This document shows positions 23,481 through 34,281 of a stretch of 64,000 nt of DNA, piece by piece. Below the pieces are notes generated by a model. That model was not told the DNA's origin, made no database searches, and saw nothing but the letters and a program-made list of their open reading frames with translations. Each line of letters starts with the position of its first letter. Positions within the stretch are counted from its first letter, which is position 1. The translations under genes were made by a program, and so were the position numbers. The stretch comes from Berberis thunbergii (taxonomy: Eukaryota; Streptophyta; Magnoliopsida; Ranunculales; Berberidaceae). The stretch is from positions 124,001 through 188,000 of the forward strand of contig QNQO01001171.1 of assembly GCA_003290165.1 (NCBI GenBank). Direction: 5' to 3'.

Positions 23481-23700
23481 CAGTTCCAGCCAAGCAATGG
23501 ATAGGCAAAGTCTGTCGCCAAGGCAGAGACGATCAGGACCGACCAAACCAGCTATCCCGGGCACTTCAAATAAAGCAGCGCCGTCCTCTCACTGTCCACA
23601 ATATCCCGCACAGAAAGATAGCAGCAGTTGTGGCTGTATGCAAAGGTAGCGGCGGCTTGTAGAACTGTATCTCGGATCGCCTCTCGCCTGCCCCTTTACC

Positions 23701-24361
23701 TCACGCACAAATAAATCACGCACAAGTGAATTCTTTTTTCACTTTCTCTCCTTTTTTTTTTCTCTCCTCTATTTCTTCTCCTTCGAGGAGGTTCTTCTTC
23801 CCTTCGACAACTCTACAAATTTTCTCCTCTACAGATCTTCTCCCTTCAAAACTCCCCCTTTTCCACTTTCTTCTTCCAGAAGCTCTCTTCTTCTACTCAC
23901 ACTTTCATTTCCTTCTTTTTCCAAAAACCTTTTTTTTGTTGGATCGGAGTGGCCTTTGGTGGGGTCGAGGATGGAGAGGGTGCCTTTGGTGGTGCCAAGG
24001 GAGCCTTTGGTCGTGGCGAGGGTGCCGTGGGTGGCAGATCTGGTTGAGATCGAAGAGATCTCTGATTTTTTTAATTTACTGGTTAGGTAGCAGTGTGTTT
24101 GTTTGGGAAGAAAACGGGATTTTTTTTTGTACTGAAACTTTGGGTTTAGCACTGGAATTTTGGGTTTTCTGGTCGTGGTGATGAGGATGGGTTTTGGGTA
24201 TGGCGGTGTTTGGGTATCGGTCCTGGCTCTGTTTTTTTTTTTTTTTGGGTTGGGGTTCAGGGTTACTGGATGGCAGTGGTGGCGGATTTTGGGTCATCGG
24301 TAGTTGTGTTGGAGTGGTCGGGAAAGCTTCGCCTGGATCAGAGGAAGGCTCTGATACTAAT
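23701..24361 (-). other. Gypsy family 1 leader (5' of LINE insertion), pyrimidine-rich then GC-richer
   Basis: Sequence between the 5' LTR/primer site and the gag start. 23726-23930 is T/C-rich on the plus strand. 23940-24300 carries GTGG-rich repeats (GGTGGTGCCAAGG-like) matching the leader of the sister element at about 50930-51250. No gene. Confidence 0.6.
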
Positions 24362-24859
24362 TGACGCAGCAGGCTGCTAGGTGCGCCCTAACTTGCGATT
24401 TCACAAATAAAAGGAAGGTAAAATTCTCACACAGAGACGTAGAAACTTAGGTTTTTTTTATTTGAAAACTTGATGCCTACAGATCCATATTGAGTTGGTA
24501 TTTATACATGAATTGTGGCAGAAATACAAGGAAAAAATACACGCGGGTCGTTGACTTTTGACACACTGTGAGCGGCGCGTGGGCGGCTTGGTGCAGTTCC
24601 TGCATCAATTTGGAACACCAATCCTTAATTTTTTTCCATTGTTTGGCAACCCAACTCCGCGGCTTAATTGTTGTTTGACCAGGCCATATTACACTGTATA
24701 GTTGTTGGTTTGAACTCGAACGATTTGGTGGCTTTGTATAGAGTGCCTCAGGAGGGATGACAGATAATCCTGAATAGTTAGTCCAGTGCCAATCTGTCGA
24801 TACCCATTCCCTATCATGTCCAATGCAGGACGGATGAGGGATCTATCTAAATTAAATCG

Positions 24860-25202
24860 AATAGGGCTAGTTAGCCCTATCCTATTAGTTAGTAAAATAT
24901 TGGTTAGAAATGAAAAAATTAGGAGATATTTAGTTATAGGCATATAGAGGGCAAAATTATAGAAAGGCGTTTAACATGATCTAGTCACGTGCGGGGGAGA
25001 TCAAATACGGTGCCAATTAGAAAATGTCCATATTGGCAAGTTAGTAAAGGGTGTAAACGGAGGGGACGACCGTTGAAAACTTGGATGAAGGTGGTGAAGG
25101 AGAACATCAATGAGCTTGAATTAGGCGATGATATGTGGAAAGATTGCATTGCTTGGCGAACTAAAATACGTGTAGTTGACCCGAGAGTATCGGGAATGAA
25201 CT
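24860..25202 (+). mobile_element. RTE-type LINE 3' fragment inside GLR-E ATD exon
   Basis: The plus strand encodes GCKRRGRPLKTWMKVVKENI...WRTKIRVVDPR (about 25045-25185), the conserved extreme C-terminus of RTE-clade LINE ORF2 proteins (RGRP.TW motif and a final W-R-x-x-I). It is 5'-truncated, as LINE insertions usually are. The same fragment lies at 38874-39190 in GLR-D at the same gene position. It splits ATD coding sequence (SFSYDSN side) from the ATD-S1 junction (DRSLIRPALDMIG side). Confidence 0.75.
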
Positions 25203-25961
25203 GCTTACCTTCATAAAAAATACTCATGCCTTCGAGATTCAGAGCCCCTCGATCTATATTACTTATGTTTGAGTCATAGACTCGTAGGAGAAAGATATAG
25301 TCTCACCTTTATCGAACAATGCCTTTACTCCATAGGCAATCGTCCATACAGTATCATAAGCATATAAGCCTTATGGATTCAACCCAAGCTGATTCATTAC
25401 TCAATTACCTCCACCTAGAAATGAAATCTCTTTTTCTTTTTTATTCAGGTGTATGAGAACGTAATGTGAGAACTCCTTGAAGTAAAGCTGCATTCTCGTG
25501 AGAAAGGGGTGATGTAGAATCCAAAACTGTAGATAACCAAGTGGTAGCTATCCATACATAACCAGAATCCATCATTCCAAGATGGCGTGCTACATCAAAC
25601 ACTAAAAGGCCCGACTTGACATAAGCATGTAAAACAATTATACGTGACTCCATACCTGCTACCTTAATCAATGCATCTGTAATCTCATTTCGGCTTGCTC
25701 CATATTCGACCTCGGGAAGTGCCACTTTGTAAGAAATTCTACAATGTTATGCTGCAAATTTATCTCCAATGAACTAATTCTATTACGCCAATGATCATCA
25801 TCGTTGTATACTGCAATTACATCTCTCCAGCGATAATAATTAATCATATCAGAAATGGCAGTCATTTGGAAGATATCACTTGGTGATGTCTGAAAAAAAA
25901 TGGGTATTGAAGTGCTGTTAGCGTTGGGTCAGTGGCTGTGAAAGACAATAGAGGAACATGA

Positions 25962-26766
25962 TTATATGAGTTAGCTCTGATAATGAAGCATGATTATTGA
26001 TAAAAGCTCACTAGCTCAGTTTAAGTAGTATGTTGTTATATCTGAATGCCTGAATGGTTGGTCCTAACTAAGGTACCCAGATGAAAACCAATTTCTTATA
26101 TCTGAATTTGATAGGCATAGTATGGTATTCGGGTCTGAATCTGATTGACTGAACAACCAATGTATGTGTTTCCAGCCAGATTACGTACCACACCAAGGAG
26201 AAGGATATTTCAAAATGTTGTAAGAATAATGATGGAGGATGATGAACTTCTTAGGAAAAGGCCTGGTCTCACTGAAAATAATGTCTTTCAGGAAGAGAGC
26301 AGTCTCTTCAGAAAAGTTATACCTAGTGCAAAACAAAAGAAATCTGTTAGGAACAAAATGCAACCTCAGGAACTAAAATGCATCCTTTTCGGTAGAGGCA
26401 AGCCTCATGGGACTATACAGGTTTCTTTTCTCCATTTACTACATAGCTGCATGAATGACCCCCACACAATGATACTGATTTAGGCAACACAAGTATTTGG
26501 GTTTCAGTGATTTTTACTACTGTTTCTAACAAAAACAACTTAAAACACTTTCAGGCATTGCCATAAGGCACTAAAATATTTTTGATAGCTTGTTCACATA
26601 ATTAACAACCACAAAACACTTCATTCTTAACCATCTGTCACAGGGTAAATACCTGCAACAAGCACTGCAGAAAGTGAACCTCCAGTTTTGAATCCAGAAA
26701 CAATGTGTTAATATTAACCATACCTCTTAGCCTAATATTCTAACAACATTCATTTACTTCACGAGA
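25962..26766. other. Spacer between GLR-E and GLR-D, with one candidate exon
   Basis: GLR-E similarity ends at 25961. A plus-strand block from about 26176 to 26420 is preceded by TGTTTCCAG and followed by GTTTCT, and is open in one frame. It gives a basic, hydrophilic peptide (RRIFQNVVRIMMEDDELL..., then KCILFGRGKPHGTIQ) that I do not recognise. It may be a stray exon of a captured or rearranged gene. The remainder (26424-26766) is AT-rich and looks like intron. Confidence 0.35.
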
Positions 26767-26956
26767 CTAGTTAAAAAATCTCTTTGATACTAATGTCACA
26801 ACTTCTTGTTTTGGCGGGTTGGGGAATTCATCATTCATCCTGTGCTCCAGAATCCATACAACTACTCCTACAAGAAAGCAGAAAAATGCAGTAACAGACC
26901 ACATCATTGGAGTGAATGGGCGCAAGAAAGCCCATGTACTAGAATTCATTTTCTTA

Positions 26957-27070
<114 letters not shown>

Positions 27071-29214
27071 CTATGAAAACAAAATAACATAAAAGTTAAA
27101 AATGACCTCTAACTGTCAGCACTCTGCAATACGTAAGAATACATGTTAACAAACTTACATCTGAGGTGATCAAAGTCACAAGCTCGGTGTAGCTCGGGTT
27201 GTTGTGACCATCACCATAGGGTATGAACTCATCTCCCTACCTCTCACTTTTGACATGAATTCCCTATAACTAATACGATTTGGAACACCAATCCTTAGTT
27301 TTTTCCATTGTTTGGGAAAACCCAACCCCGCAGCTTAATTGTGTTTGACCAGGCCATATTACATTGTATAGTTGTTGGTTTGAACTCCAACGATTTGGTG
27401 GCTTTGTATCGGGAGAGATGACAGACAATCCTGAATAGTTAGTCCAGTAGCCAATCTATAGATATACCCATTTCCTATCACGTCCAATACAGGACGGATG
27501 AGGGACCTATCTGAATTGTTGGAAATGTGGCTTTTTAAAATAAAAGAAAATGGGTGTGAATCTGGATTTGAACCCTGAATCTCTTTCTGATTTTAGTCTC
27601 TTTAATTGTTAGTCACATATCTACAATATAACTCTTTGTGGTAGAGTTTATAACGAGATTGTTAGGACTTGGACCCCTTGGGGGTACCACTCTTTTATGC
27701 TCGCAATTCGTCGGGTCGGGTCGAGTCATTAAGAGAGTAACCCATTCTTTTTGCTATAAATTTTGAATTTCTAAAGAGGAAATGAATCTAGACAGAATTG
27801 TGTACATGAATCTAGACATCCTCTTATTGCCACGTTTTAAATGCAATAACAAACGTTTTTTTTCTTAAATGCAATTTAATTCCACGTTTTGTTATGCAAA
27901 TGAATCTAGCCGATTTTTGTGTTTTGAATGAACCTTATTTTCCCTATAAATACAACACAACTTAGAGTTTAGAGAGATGAACAAAAGAGAAAAAAAGAAG
28001 AGAAAAACAAAACAAGAGTTCTTCCTTTTTGCAATAGAGAGATTTCGTTTTTGTAATTAGTTTTGTTTTTTTGTTTAGATTTTTTATCAAAGAAAAAATT
28101 TTCGTGTTGTTTATTTATTTACAATGTATTGATGATTCCGAGTAAAAGCAAGTGTTTAAGGGTGATAGTATTCCGTTCATCAAATGTGCAATTGATTGAA
28201 CGAGACAGAGAAGATTCTGGGCTGTTTTATCCTGGGGACGGCGGGGCTAGTACATTGCTTGCACAATCTTGGGCAGAGCCGCGAAACGTCTTAAAGAGAG
28301 CGACCTAGTCCGCGACTCAACCCAAGAACAAATTGGTACCTTCGTTCCTAACTTTTATTTGAATCTTTTACAGCTATTGAATTCTATACAGCAGTGACAA
28401 CAATTTTAAGACGTTTATTTCTGCTATGACTAAGATAAAAAGAATGATCCCTTTATTTTCCATAATATAAATTACGGAAAATATAAAGAAGATGGAACAA
28501 GTAATGAAATTGACTAGGTTGAAATAATACCCTGTGTTTCTAGGGAAATTTTGGTTTCATTACTTATAAGTATGTGATTATTCAATCATGTTGGGTTTGT
28601 AAGGATAACCTTTTAGCTAGATTGTTTGTATATATGCGAATTAGTCATGATTTTATATATTTAAATTGCATGAGATATTCTAGCAAAGAGTTTTTTCTTA
28701 TATATTAACAAATTGATATGTTGTCCTCCAAAATAAACGCAGATTAGATTGATTGCTTTGTTTCTTGTCTCAAAATGGGTTGAACATGCTAGATCAATCT
28801 GACATAGATTGAATACATATATATATATTGTTTCATGAAACTATAAGCATCTGTGGTTGCTTGGCTCAAAAATTGGGTTTTGAACAAGCTTCTATCAATT
28901 GAAAATAGATATTAAATGATAAAAGTCCGAGTGATCTTGATTGAAAAACTATTGTGGAGGCATTGTTTGATTGCACATCAATGCCATTTGTTTACATGAA
29001 ATTGACTTGTAATTATAAATAATGTTGAATGTTAGTCCCTTTTGCTTTGTCAATCTCTTAGTTTATTTGTACGAAATTGTCCTGTAAATAAGCTGAAATC
29101 ATATTGAGCTATGAGTCGTTTTGGAGTTTATTTAGATTGACAATTTGGCAATTTGGGAACACATGTTCATAAAAAAAAATCTGCAAAATATGGAGGGCCT
29201 ACAAGAAAAATTGT

Positions 29215-29460
29215 GATCAATAGCGTTTAAAAACCGCTATGGTAGGATACCATAGCGGTTTAGTAACCGCTATGACAGCCATCGCTATAATAGACCCAGG
29301 GGATATTATAGCGGTTTTAAAACGCTATGGTAAGTTTGGCTTTTATAGCGTTTCAAAACCGCTATGGTAGCCTCTTCCATAGCGTTTTAAAAACGCTATA
29401 GTAGACTCTAAAACCGCTATGGTAGACTTTACCATAGCATTTTAAGTATACATAGCAATT
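29215..29460. repeat. CACTA left subterminal repeats
   Basis: Clustered direct and inverted copies of a 10-12 bp word (ACCGCTATGG, CCATAGCGGT, AACGCTATGG and variants), roughly every 20 bp. In CACTA elements such arrays bind the TNPA-type protein; this role is inferred by analogy. Confidence 0.85.
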
Positions 29461-30412
29461 TTTTTTTTTTTTATCAAATGACTTTTTATTACATCTTATC
29501 ATGTATGCATTAGCCTGAGCACTCGAAATTCATTGTGACAAAGACAAGAAACACCATGTTGGTGATCAAGCAAAAGAAAATAAAATGTATTATTTTCACT
29601 TCCTTTTGCTAAAAGAAATGTTGAATGATCTAAACATTTTTGTGATGATGAATGTACATAATGTTTCAAGGGAAAAAAGGGAACAAAAGCAACGACATAA
29701 TTTTTGTGATGATGAATGTACATAACGTACAAACTCTTATTAATCTACACCTGCAACAATAACAATGACAGTAGAAACAACAACATCAACAGCAACAACA
29801 ACAGGGGCTATCGACAGCAACAACAGCAATGATAGCAACGACAGCAACAGCAGCAGCAGCCATACTAGAGTTTCTCCTAGTACACACCCCTTCCTTTTCT
29901 TCTTCATGTTATGAAATTGAAATCCCCTACCAAAAAGCCAAGGAGAGTCTACCCCAACCTGCTGAATCAATCAACTCAGATCAGAATTACTCTATATTTA
30001 GTGTCACCCCTAAAGTTGAGTTTCCTAAGGGAAGTACATTACAACATAAAAGCCATCATCCAAATGGACTTCTTGACAAATGCAAGTCTTGTTTTGGGAT
30101 TCTAGCTAATTGAAAACCGTTTACTTTGAGGAAAGTGTAGCAACATTTTCTCAACCAGAGAAGTTATATAATTTGTTAACAAGAATGGTTTGTTTTGAAA
30201 GAAAAATCTTCACTGACCTGCCCACCATGAATATTAGCAGCCTATACGAGCTTCAACTATGCAACTAACGGAAGAGTACATACCAACTTGCCACTAAATT
30301 TTCCATTGCCCTTCATACATTATTATAAGTCAGATTTATTTCAAGATAATAGCTACAGGACCTTGTCTATCTAGTCTTAAAATTTCTACAATTGGACAGC
30401 TTACCGCAACTA
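29461..30412. other. CACTA interior left of captured genes: microsatellite and unrecognised ORF
   Basis: 29745-29865 is a CAA/CAG-type trinucleotide tract that yields meaningless Ala/Thr or Leu/Val peptides. A plus-strand frame downstream (about 29870-30113) encodes HKSHHPNGLLDKCKSCFGILAN at its end. The CxxC context faintly recalls FLZ zinc fingers, but the evidence is too thin to name it. 30120-30412 is non-coding. Confidence 0.3.
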
Positions 30413-31393
30413 AGCCTGAAACAGAACCACCACCAGCATCATTGTCTAACAAGTTTCGGCATTTGGCATTCTTCTGAAGTAGATCCCTTGTTGTGATCAA
30501 AGCTGCAAAAATTTTGCATATGAAAGTAACTGATTATTTAAAGGTGTACTTGATTAAAACATAGGATGTAGGTTAGAAATGAACAGGGTTTACCTACCAT
30601 GGCCTCAGCAGAACCAAAGCACAAGGAAGAAGTAGCCAGACGTTTTACAAATGCAGCTACGTTTTGCATGTCATGTTGTCTTCCTTCACATAACATTATC
30701 TGCAGAGCTTCAGCTAATACTTCGCCATTATCTCTGTACAGCAAAAAAAAAAAAAAAAAAGGAAAACATGAATATTTAACAAATGCACCAGCATAGTGAA
30801 AGTCCATTTTATAAGCTAGTAGATTATGGACTCTTGCTCCAGATGTCATATCACATTTTAAATTTGATGTTGGCCCCTCTTGCTAATAGGGTAAATGCCT
30901 TTAGTTCCCATTTTCAATTTGGCCCTGGTCCCTCATTGTCAGTCAAGGATTACCTAGGTATGGCCTTGCACAATGACTATATAATTAGCTGTCTAAGATA
31001 AACCTTGACTAGATGATCAACTGATAGCAAGGGACCACAACCAAATTAAATTTAAAAGGGGATTAAACCAATTTACCCTAAAAGGGACCAACATCAAATT
31101 TACCCTTACTTCCACCCTATTAATGTTGTCACTCTTTATTTAGCTAAGCTAAGCACAACCATGTTCTAGTGACAACATTAATAAGGTCATGCTTGTCTAA
31201 AACAAGAGTGACATTATTAATTAGGTGGTATTAATATAGCATACATGAATATTTACAACAAGGCAAAAGAACCATCTTATCTGGTTGACAACAATTAAAC
31301 CTGTCAGGTCTATATTCAAGTAGCAGCTGGTAAAGCTGAACAAAAAATTCTTGCAGATCGACATTTAAGGCATCTAAACTGTTCCTCATCACT
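30413..31393 (-). pseudogene. Captured NOC3 (nucleolar complex-associated protein 3) fragment
   Basis: Three exon blocks match NOC3, a nucleolar protein of 60S ribosome biogenesis and replication licensing. They are about 31308-31393 (NSLDALNVDLQEFFVQLYQL), about 30597-30735 (EVLAEALQIMLCEGRQHDMQ onward to CFGSAEAM) and 30413-30503 (DLLQKNAKCRNLLDNDAGGG). Intron borders are retained (for example GTAGGT after 30597 and TTTTTGCAG before 30503), so capture was from genomic DNA. An inverted-repeat MITE lies in the intron between the first two blocks. Only a small C-terminal-half portion of the protein is present. Confidence 0.85.
30856..31103. mobile_element. Inverted-repeat MITE inside captured NOC3 intron
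   Basis: About 90-bp arms face each other: left from TTTAAATTTGATGTTGGCCCC (30857) and right, reverse-complemented, from GTAAATTTGATGTTGGTCCC (about 31102). Both continue through AGGGTAAAT and GTCCCT-type words to TCAAGG. The centre is under 60 bp. No TSD was fixed with certainty. It inserted into the captured intron or was carried along with it. Confidence 0.7.
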
Positions 31394-31450
31394 CTGAATG
31401 CCACAAAGATAAATGATATTGCAAAAATGATGTTGTTCCTTGTTTCTTAC

Positions 31451-32095
31451 ACAAAGTAGGAGTTATCAAACTTAAGAGGCTCATTTGTCCATGCACCATC
31501 AAAGCCTGATCTTTCAGGATGTGCCCTTCCCTACAATGCCAAAACCAACTAAACCGTATAGATGTGTCTATATACAAACATGCACGTACAATAGGCAGAT
31601 GAAACTATGTAAGACGGTTACCAATGTGTGTCCTCCAGTTAATGCTACTATATCTTTGTCTGACAGACCCATCCGATAGAAAATATCCCTCCAATGTTGC
31701 ACGCCTACAAGCCACAGTTATCAATGAATGTTTCAAGTGGCAAAGTTGTTGAGTGTCGCAAAGACAGTTTAATAATTTTGTGCATTAATTTCTCTCTAGA
31801 AATGGATAGTAAATCAACAAACGCATCATCAAGGTGAACATTAAGCTCATAAGTACAAGTTTCCTAATGTAAACATCAAGAAGGTTTTGTGTTACCTTTC
31901 TTAGCATCTGGAAGGCGTCCTTCCCTTGGAGAAACCATTGAATCCTGATAAGATAAACAAATAAAGTCACTAACAAGTGATTAGCAATAGATAAGTAACT
32001 AATTTCCCAAAAATATGTTACTAGCACACCTTTCTACCAGGAACAAAGTCAATGGTAGGCCCACCAGTGACCTCTATCGCAACAACTCTCGCAAT
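31451..32095 (-). pseudogene. Captured ascorbate peroxidase fragment (APX)
   Basis: Four consecutive exons with intact GT-AG borders: 32030-32095 (VVAIEVTGGPTIDFVPGRK), 31896-31944 (SREGRLPDAKK-type block), 31622-31704 ([20 protein letters not shown]) and 31451-31530 (RAHPERSGFDGAWTNEPLKF). These are the central APX segment containing the proximal haem-ligand His (TGGHTLG). The enzyme reduces H2O2 with ascorbate. N-terminal active-site exons and the C-terminus are absent, so no enzyme is encoded. The exons stay in phase with each other. Confidence 0.9.
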
Positions 32096-32262
32096 CTGAT
32101 AACATCAATCGATGCAAAGATGAGTTAACTGAGGATCTAAATAAAAATAAATAGATAAATAAAACAAGTAAGCTTAGGATAAATATAGAACAAAAACAGT
32201 CCAATTTTACAGCTAAAACAGAACACATAAAAAAGTTATACATTAACCACAAAACAACTTGC

Positions 32263-32388
32263 CTGAATCACAATTGAGTGGGCTATCAGGTTCTGGATGA
32301 GCCATTAAAGCAATTATAGCCCTACAAACTGACTGGAGAGTTCAAGCAAGGCTCCATGCAGTCTTCAAGATATCTAAGCAAATCTCTC
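32263..32388 (-). pseudogene. Captured ubiquitin-conjugating enzyme exon (PEX4/UBC21-like)
   Basis: One exon encoding GEICLDILKTAW, then TLQSVCRAIIALMAHPEPDS. This is the active-site cysteine region of an E2; the ALMAHPEPDSPLNCD wording is that of the peroxisomal E2 PEX4 (UBC21). The expected W before TLQSV is a TGA stop and a neighbouring P is L, both C-to-T/G-to-A changes. An AG acceptor precedes it and a GC-AG-type donor (GCAAGT) follows. A lone exon, not functional. Confidence 0.85.
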
Positions 32389-32399
32389 CTGTATGCATA

Positions 32400-33230
32400 T
32401 GAAAAAGGAAATAAGAACAACAGAAAGTGGAAAACACAAAAATGTTGATCAAAAAATTAGAAAGTTTGAGGAATTCTCAGTCTCACATACTTTACTGTAA
32501 TAAGATGTATGCTCATTTTTTACATAGCCACGTCCACAACATACAGTATACAAAACCAAATAATCAAATGTAACAAAACTATGAGCAATTCGTCAATAAC
32601 TTGAAAAGAAAAAGTTCATGGTATAGATATTATTTTTAAAAATCAACTTAAATTTTCATGGTTAAGAATATTATTTCTACAATCAATTTAAATCTTATAG
32701 TTTATATTCTGATTCAGCCATAAATCTCGGGAAATTTGAAAACATAGTGGTTCCTGTCTGAATCATATGTTTGGAAAAATGTCTGATTCAGATTTTCATC
32801 AAACATTAATATAACCCCCGAACAGCCTATGAACCAATGATATGATTTTCATGAGTTAAGAGGTTTCAATTAGAGCCTAAACAAACACTTCTCATCCCCT
32901 ATTATTAAAGATATTTACCTCTAGTTAGATATTATTAAAGATATTATTAAACCTCTAACTAATAAACACCCCTTAGCTAATAAACACCCCTTAGCACTTT
33001 CAACTTTGTTCATACAATTATTAAAAGGTTAACCTAATAGGCAACAAGAGCATACTCAGCATAAAAGATATCCGAAGGTTGAAAACTTGATGCATTTTGT
33101 TTTTGGAAAATACATACTAAAAGTCACAAGTTCTGAAGCACAAACTATTTAAACGCAACATGTCTTCTCAATCTACTCTTAGATGTTCATCCAAATATAT
33201 ATACTTAAGGGCAGTGATGTAAAAGATGGG
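32400..33230. other. Non-coding stretch between captured E2 and kinesin fragments
   Basis: AT-rich, intron-like, with a short repeated word (ATATTATTAAA..CCTCTA.CTAATAAACACCCCTTAGC, about 32930-33000). No exon recognised. Confidence 0.5.
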
Positions 33231-33236
33231 ATGTAC

Positions 33237-34281
33237 CTCCCTGGCACCAGAACGGGAAATATTTTCTGACCCAGCTAAATCAACCAAATTTAGCTTCCCG
33301 CATTTAATAAGCTCTTCACCTTTTGGAGTGGCTTTTTTATGTGAATTGTAATTGAAAACAATGAATGCGATCGACTAAAATTAGAAAACAAATGTTAACA
33401 CGGCACGAATTCACAACCTGAGATAAGCACAACAGCGATGGATTGATAATTACCTAGATTGCTTGTTTAATAAAGTTTCTGCGGTGCGACATTTTGCAAA
33501 ACCCCTTTCAAGTAGAGTTAAAATTTCACTTGCATTATAGCCTAGTCATATAAATTCTTTTGTTGAGCTGAGGGTCAAAAAACCTGCAGGATGCACAAAC
33601 ACAACATTGAATACAAAACAGAAGGAAATCATTGGGAAAATATTAGACAACGAGGAAATCAACTTAATATGCAAATTACATCAATGAATGGAAAATTTTC
33701 CCAAAACAAAAAAATTTATCGTTATCACAAATGTTTCGGACTTCAAGTAAATCTATTTTTGCTTCCATTCACATATGGCTTTCATATCAAAAAAAATGTA
33801 AATTTTACCCGTTTTCTACCCAAATTGTTAAAATAAAAAATATGGGTTTCATCCAACATAGCTCAAATTCATCAAATGTATCTGAAAACCCAAAAATCCA
33901 TTCACACAAGCTATAGATCTATATTTTAAAACTTCTTAATGAGAAAAATACCTTGTCGAAGGTAAAAACCCTATCAATTTGTTTCCCAGCAATGTTTTGA
34001 GACACTGCGACCTCTTTTTGGTAGTCGTTGCAGGTAACCACTTGCGGCGCATTGCTCCGCAACTCCTCGTCGTTGAATGGCCTAAACAACGGATGAAAAA
34101 CAAGAAATTAGTACACAAATGAGAGAGTCCAAAGCAAGTAAATTCATCAAATCAAGAGAGTGAAGTGAAACAAAAGAGAAAGATTCGAAATTTTGAGAAA
34201 CCCTAAAGTTGGATTCGCTTACCTGCAACGGAGAAGAACTTGAACGTTTACGCCCTTCTCTCTCTCGTGACGACTCGGCAT
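33237..34281 (-). pseudogene. Captured kinesin-5 N-terminus with internally deleted motor domain
   Basis: Starts with its own ATG (34281-34279): MPSRHEREKGVNVQVLLRC, exon 34223-34281. It joins in phase to 33952-34081 (RPFNDEELRSNAPQVVTCND), then 33454-33583, then 33237-33374 ([17 protein letters not shown], switch II). This is the BimC/kinesin-5 spindle motor. Exon 33454-33583 fuses the start of one exon (VFDPQLNK-like) to NASEILTLLERG. The P-loop GQTGTGKT segment between them is gone, so ATP binding is impossible. GA/CT-rich sequence upstream (34290-34560) may be the captured 5'-UTR and promoter. Confidence 0.9.

Larger units (their letters stand above)
20809..23688 (-). mobile_element. LINE-derived ORF1-only retroposon nested in gypsy leader
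   Basis: A 12-bp TSD, TGCCCCTTTACC, lies at 20797-20808 and 23689-23700. At the low-coordinate side a run of T (20810-20827) is the poly(A) tail of a minus-strand insertion. It encodes a DUF4283-type ORF1 protein and nothing that looks like endonuclease or reverse transcriptase. Poly(A), a long TSD and ORF1 are L1-type LINE hallmarks; loss of ORF2 makes it non-autonomous. It sits in the untranslated leader of the gypsy element. Confidence 0.88.
15962..24607 (-). mobile_element. Ty3/gypsy LTR retrotransposon (family 1) with nested LINE
   Basis: LTRs are 15962-16207 (3') and 24362-24607 (5'), 246 bp each. Read on the minus strand they start TGATGCAGGAACTGC (TAATGC in the 3' copy) and end GCTGCGTCA. 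A degenerate tRNA-Met primer site (TTAGTATCAGAGCC) follows the 5' LTR, and a polypurine tract (AGAGGGGGAGAAC) precedes the 3' LTR. Flanks are ATTTT (15957-15961) and ATTTG (24608-24612), a TSD with one change. Removing the LINE leaves about 5.75 kb, the size of its relative at 50594. It splits the GLR-E S1 exon. Confidence 0.93.
5739..25961 (-). pseudogene. GLR-E: GLR3-like glutamate receptor pseudogene, shattered by insertions
   Basis: Remnant of a plant ligand-gated cation channel. Amino-terminal-domain (ATD) sequence lies at about 25203-25961, including [12 protein letters not shown]. It is followed leftward by an RTE LINE scrap and then the S1 ligand-binding exon, present in four pieces: about 24608-24860 (TKPPNRSSSNQQ), 15899-15961, 11685-11763 and 5766-5815 (PSYNELVTLIS). 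A GT donor follows at 5765, and the Helitron abuts this intron at 5739. Gaps between pieces are the MULE, the solo-LTR-like element and the gypsy element; each flank matches the uninterrupted order in GLR-D near 27133-27511. Frameshifts and stops are present. The 5' end stops abruptly at 25961, and the channel exons M1-M4 are not in the window. Confidence 0.85.

Noticed and set aside
23132..23521. Minus-strand ORFs rich in Trp/Leu/Ala/Cys
   Set aside because: Produced by the short CCAAGCAAT-type repeats of the LINE 5' region.
28063..28308. 81-codon ORF in the copia LTR (copy at 38526-38771)
   Set aside because: It is present in both LTRs, with substitutions showing no coding constraint; probably leader sequence.
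29740..29970. Hydrophobic Leu/Val-rich minus-strand ORF resembling a membrane protein
   Set aside because: It is a CAA/CAG microsatellite read in antisense.
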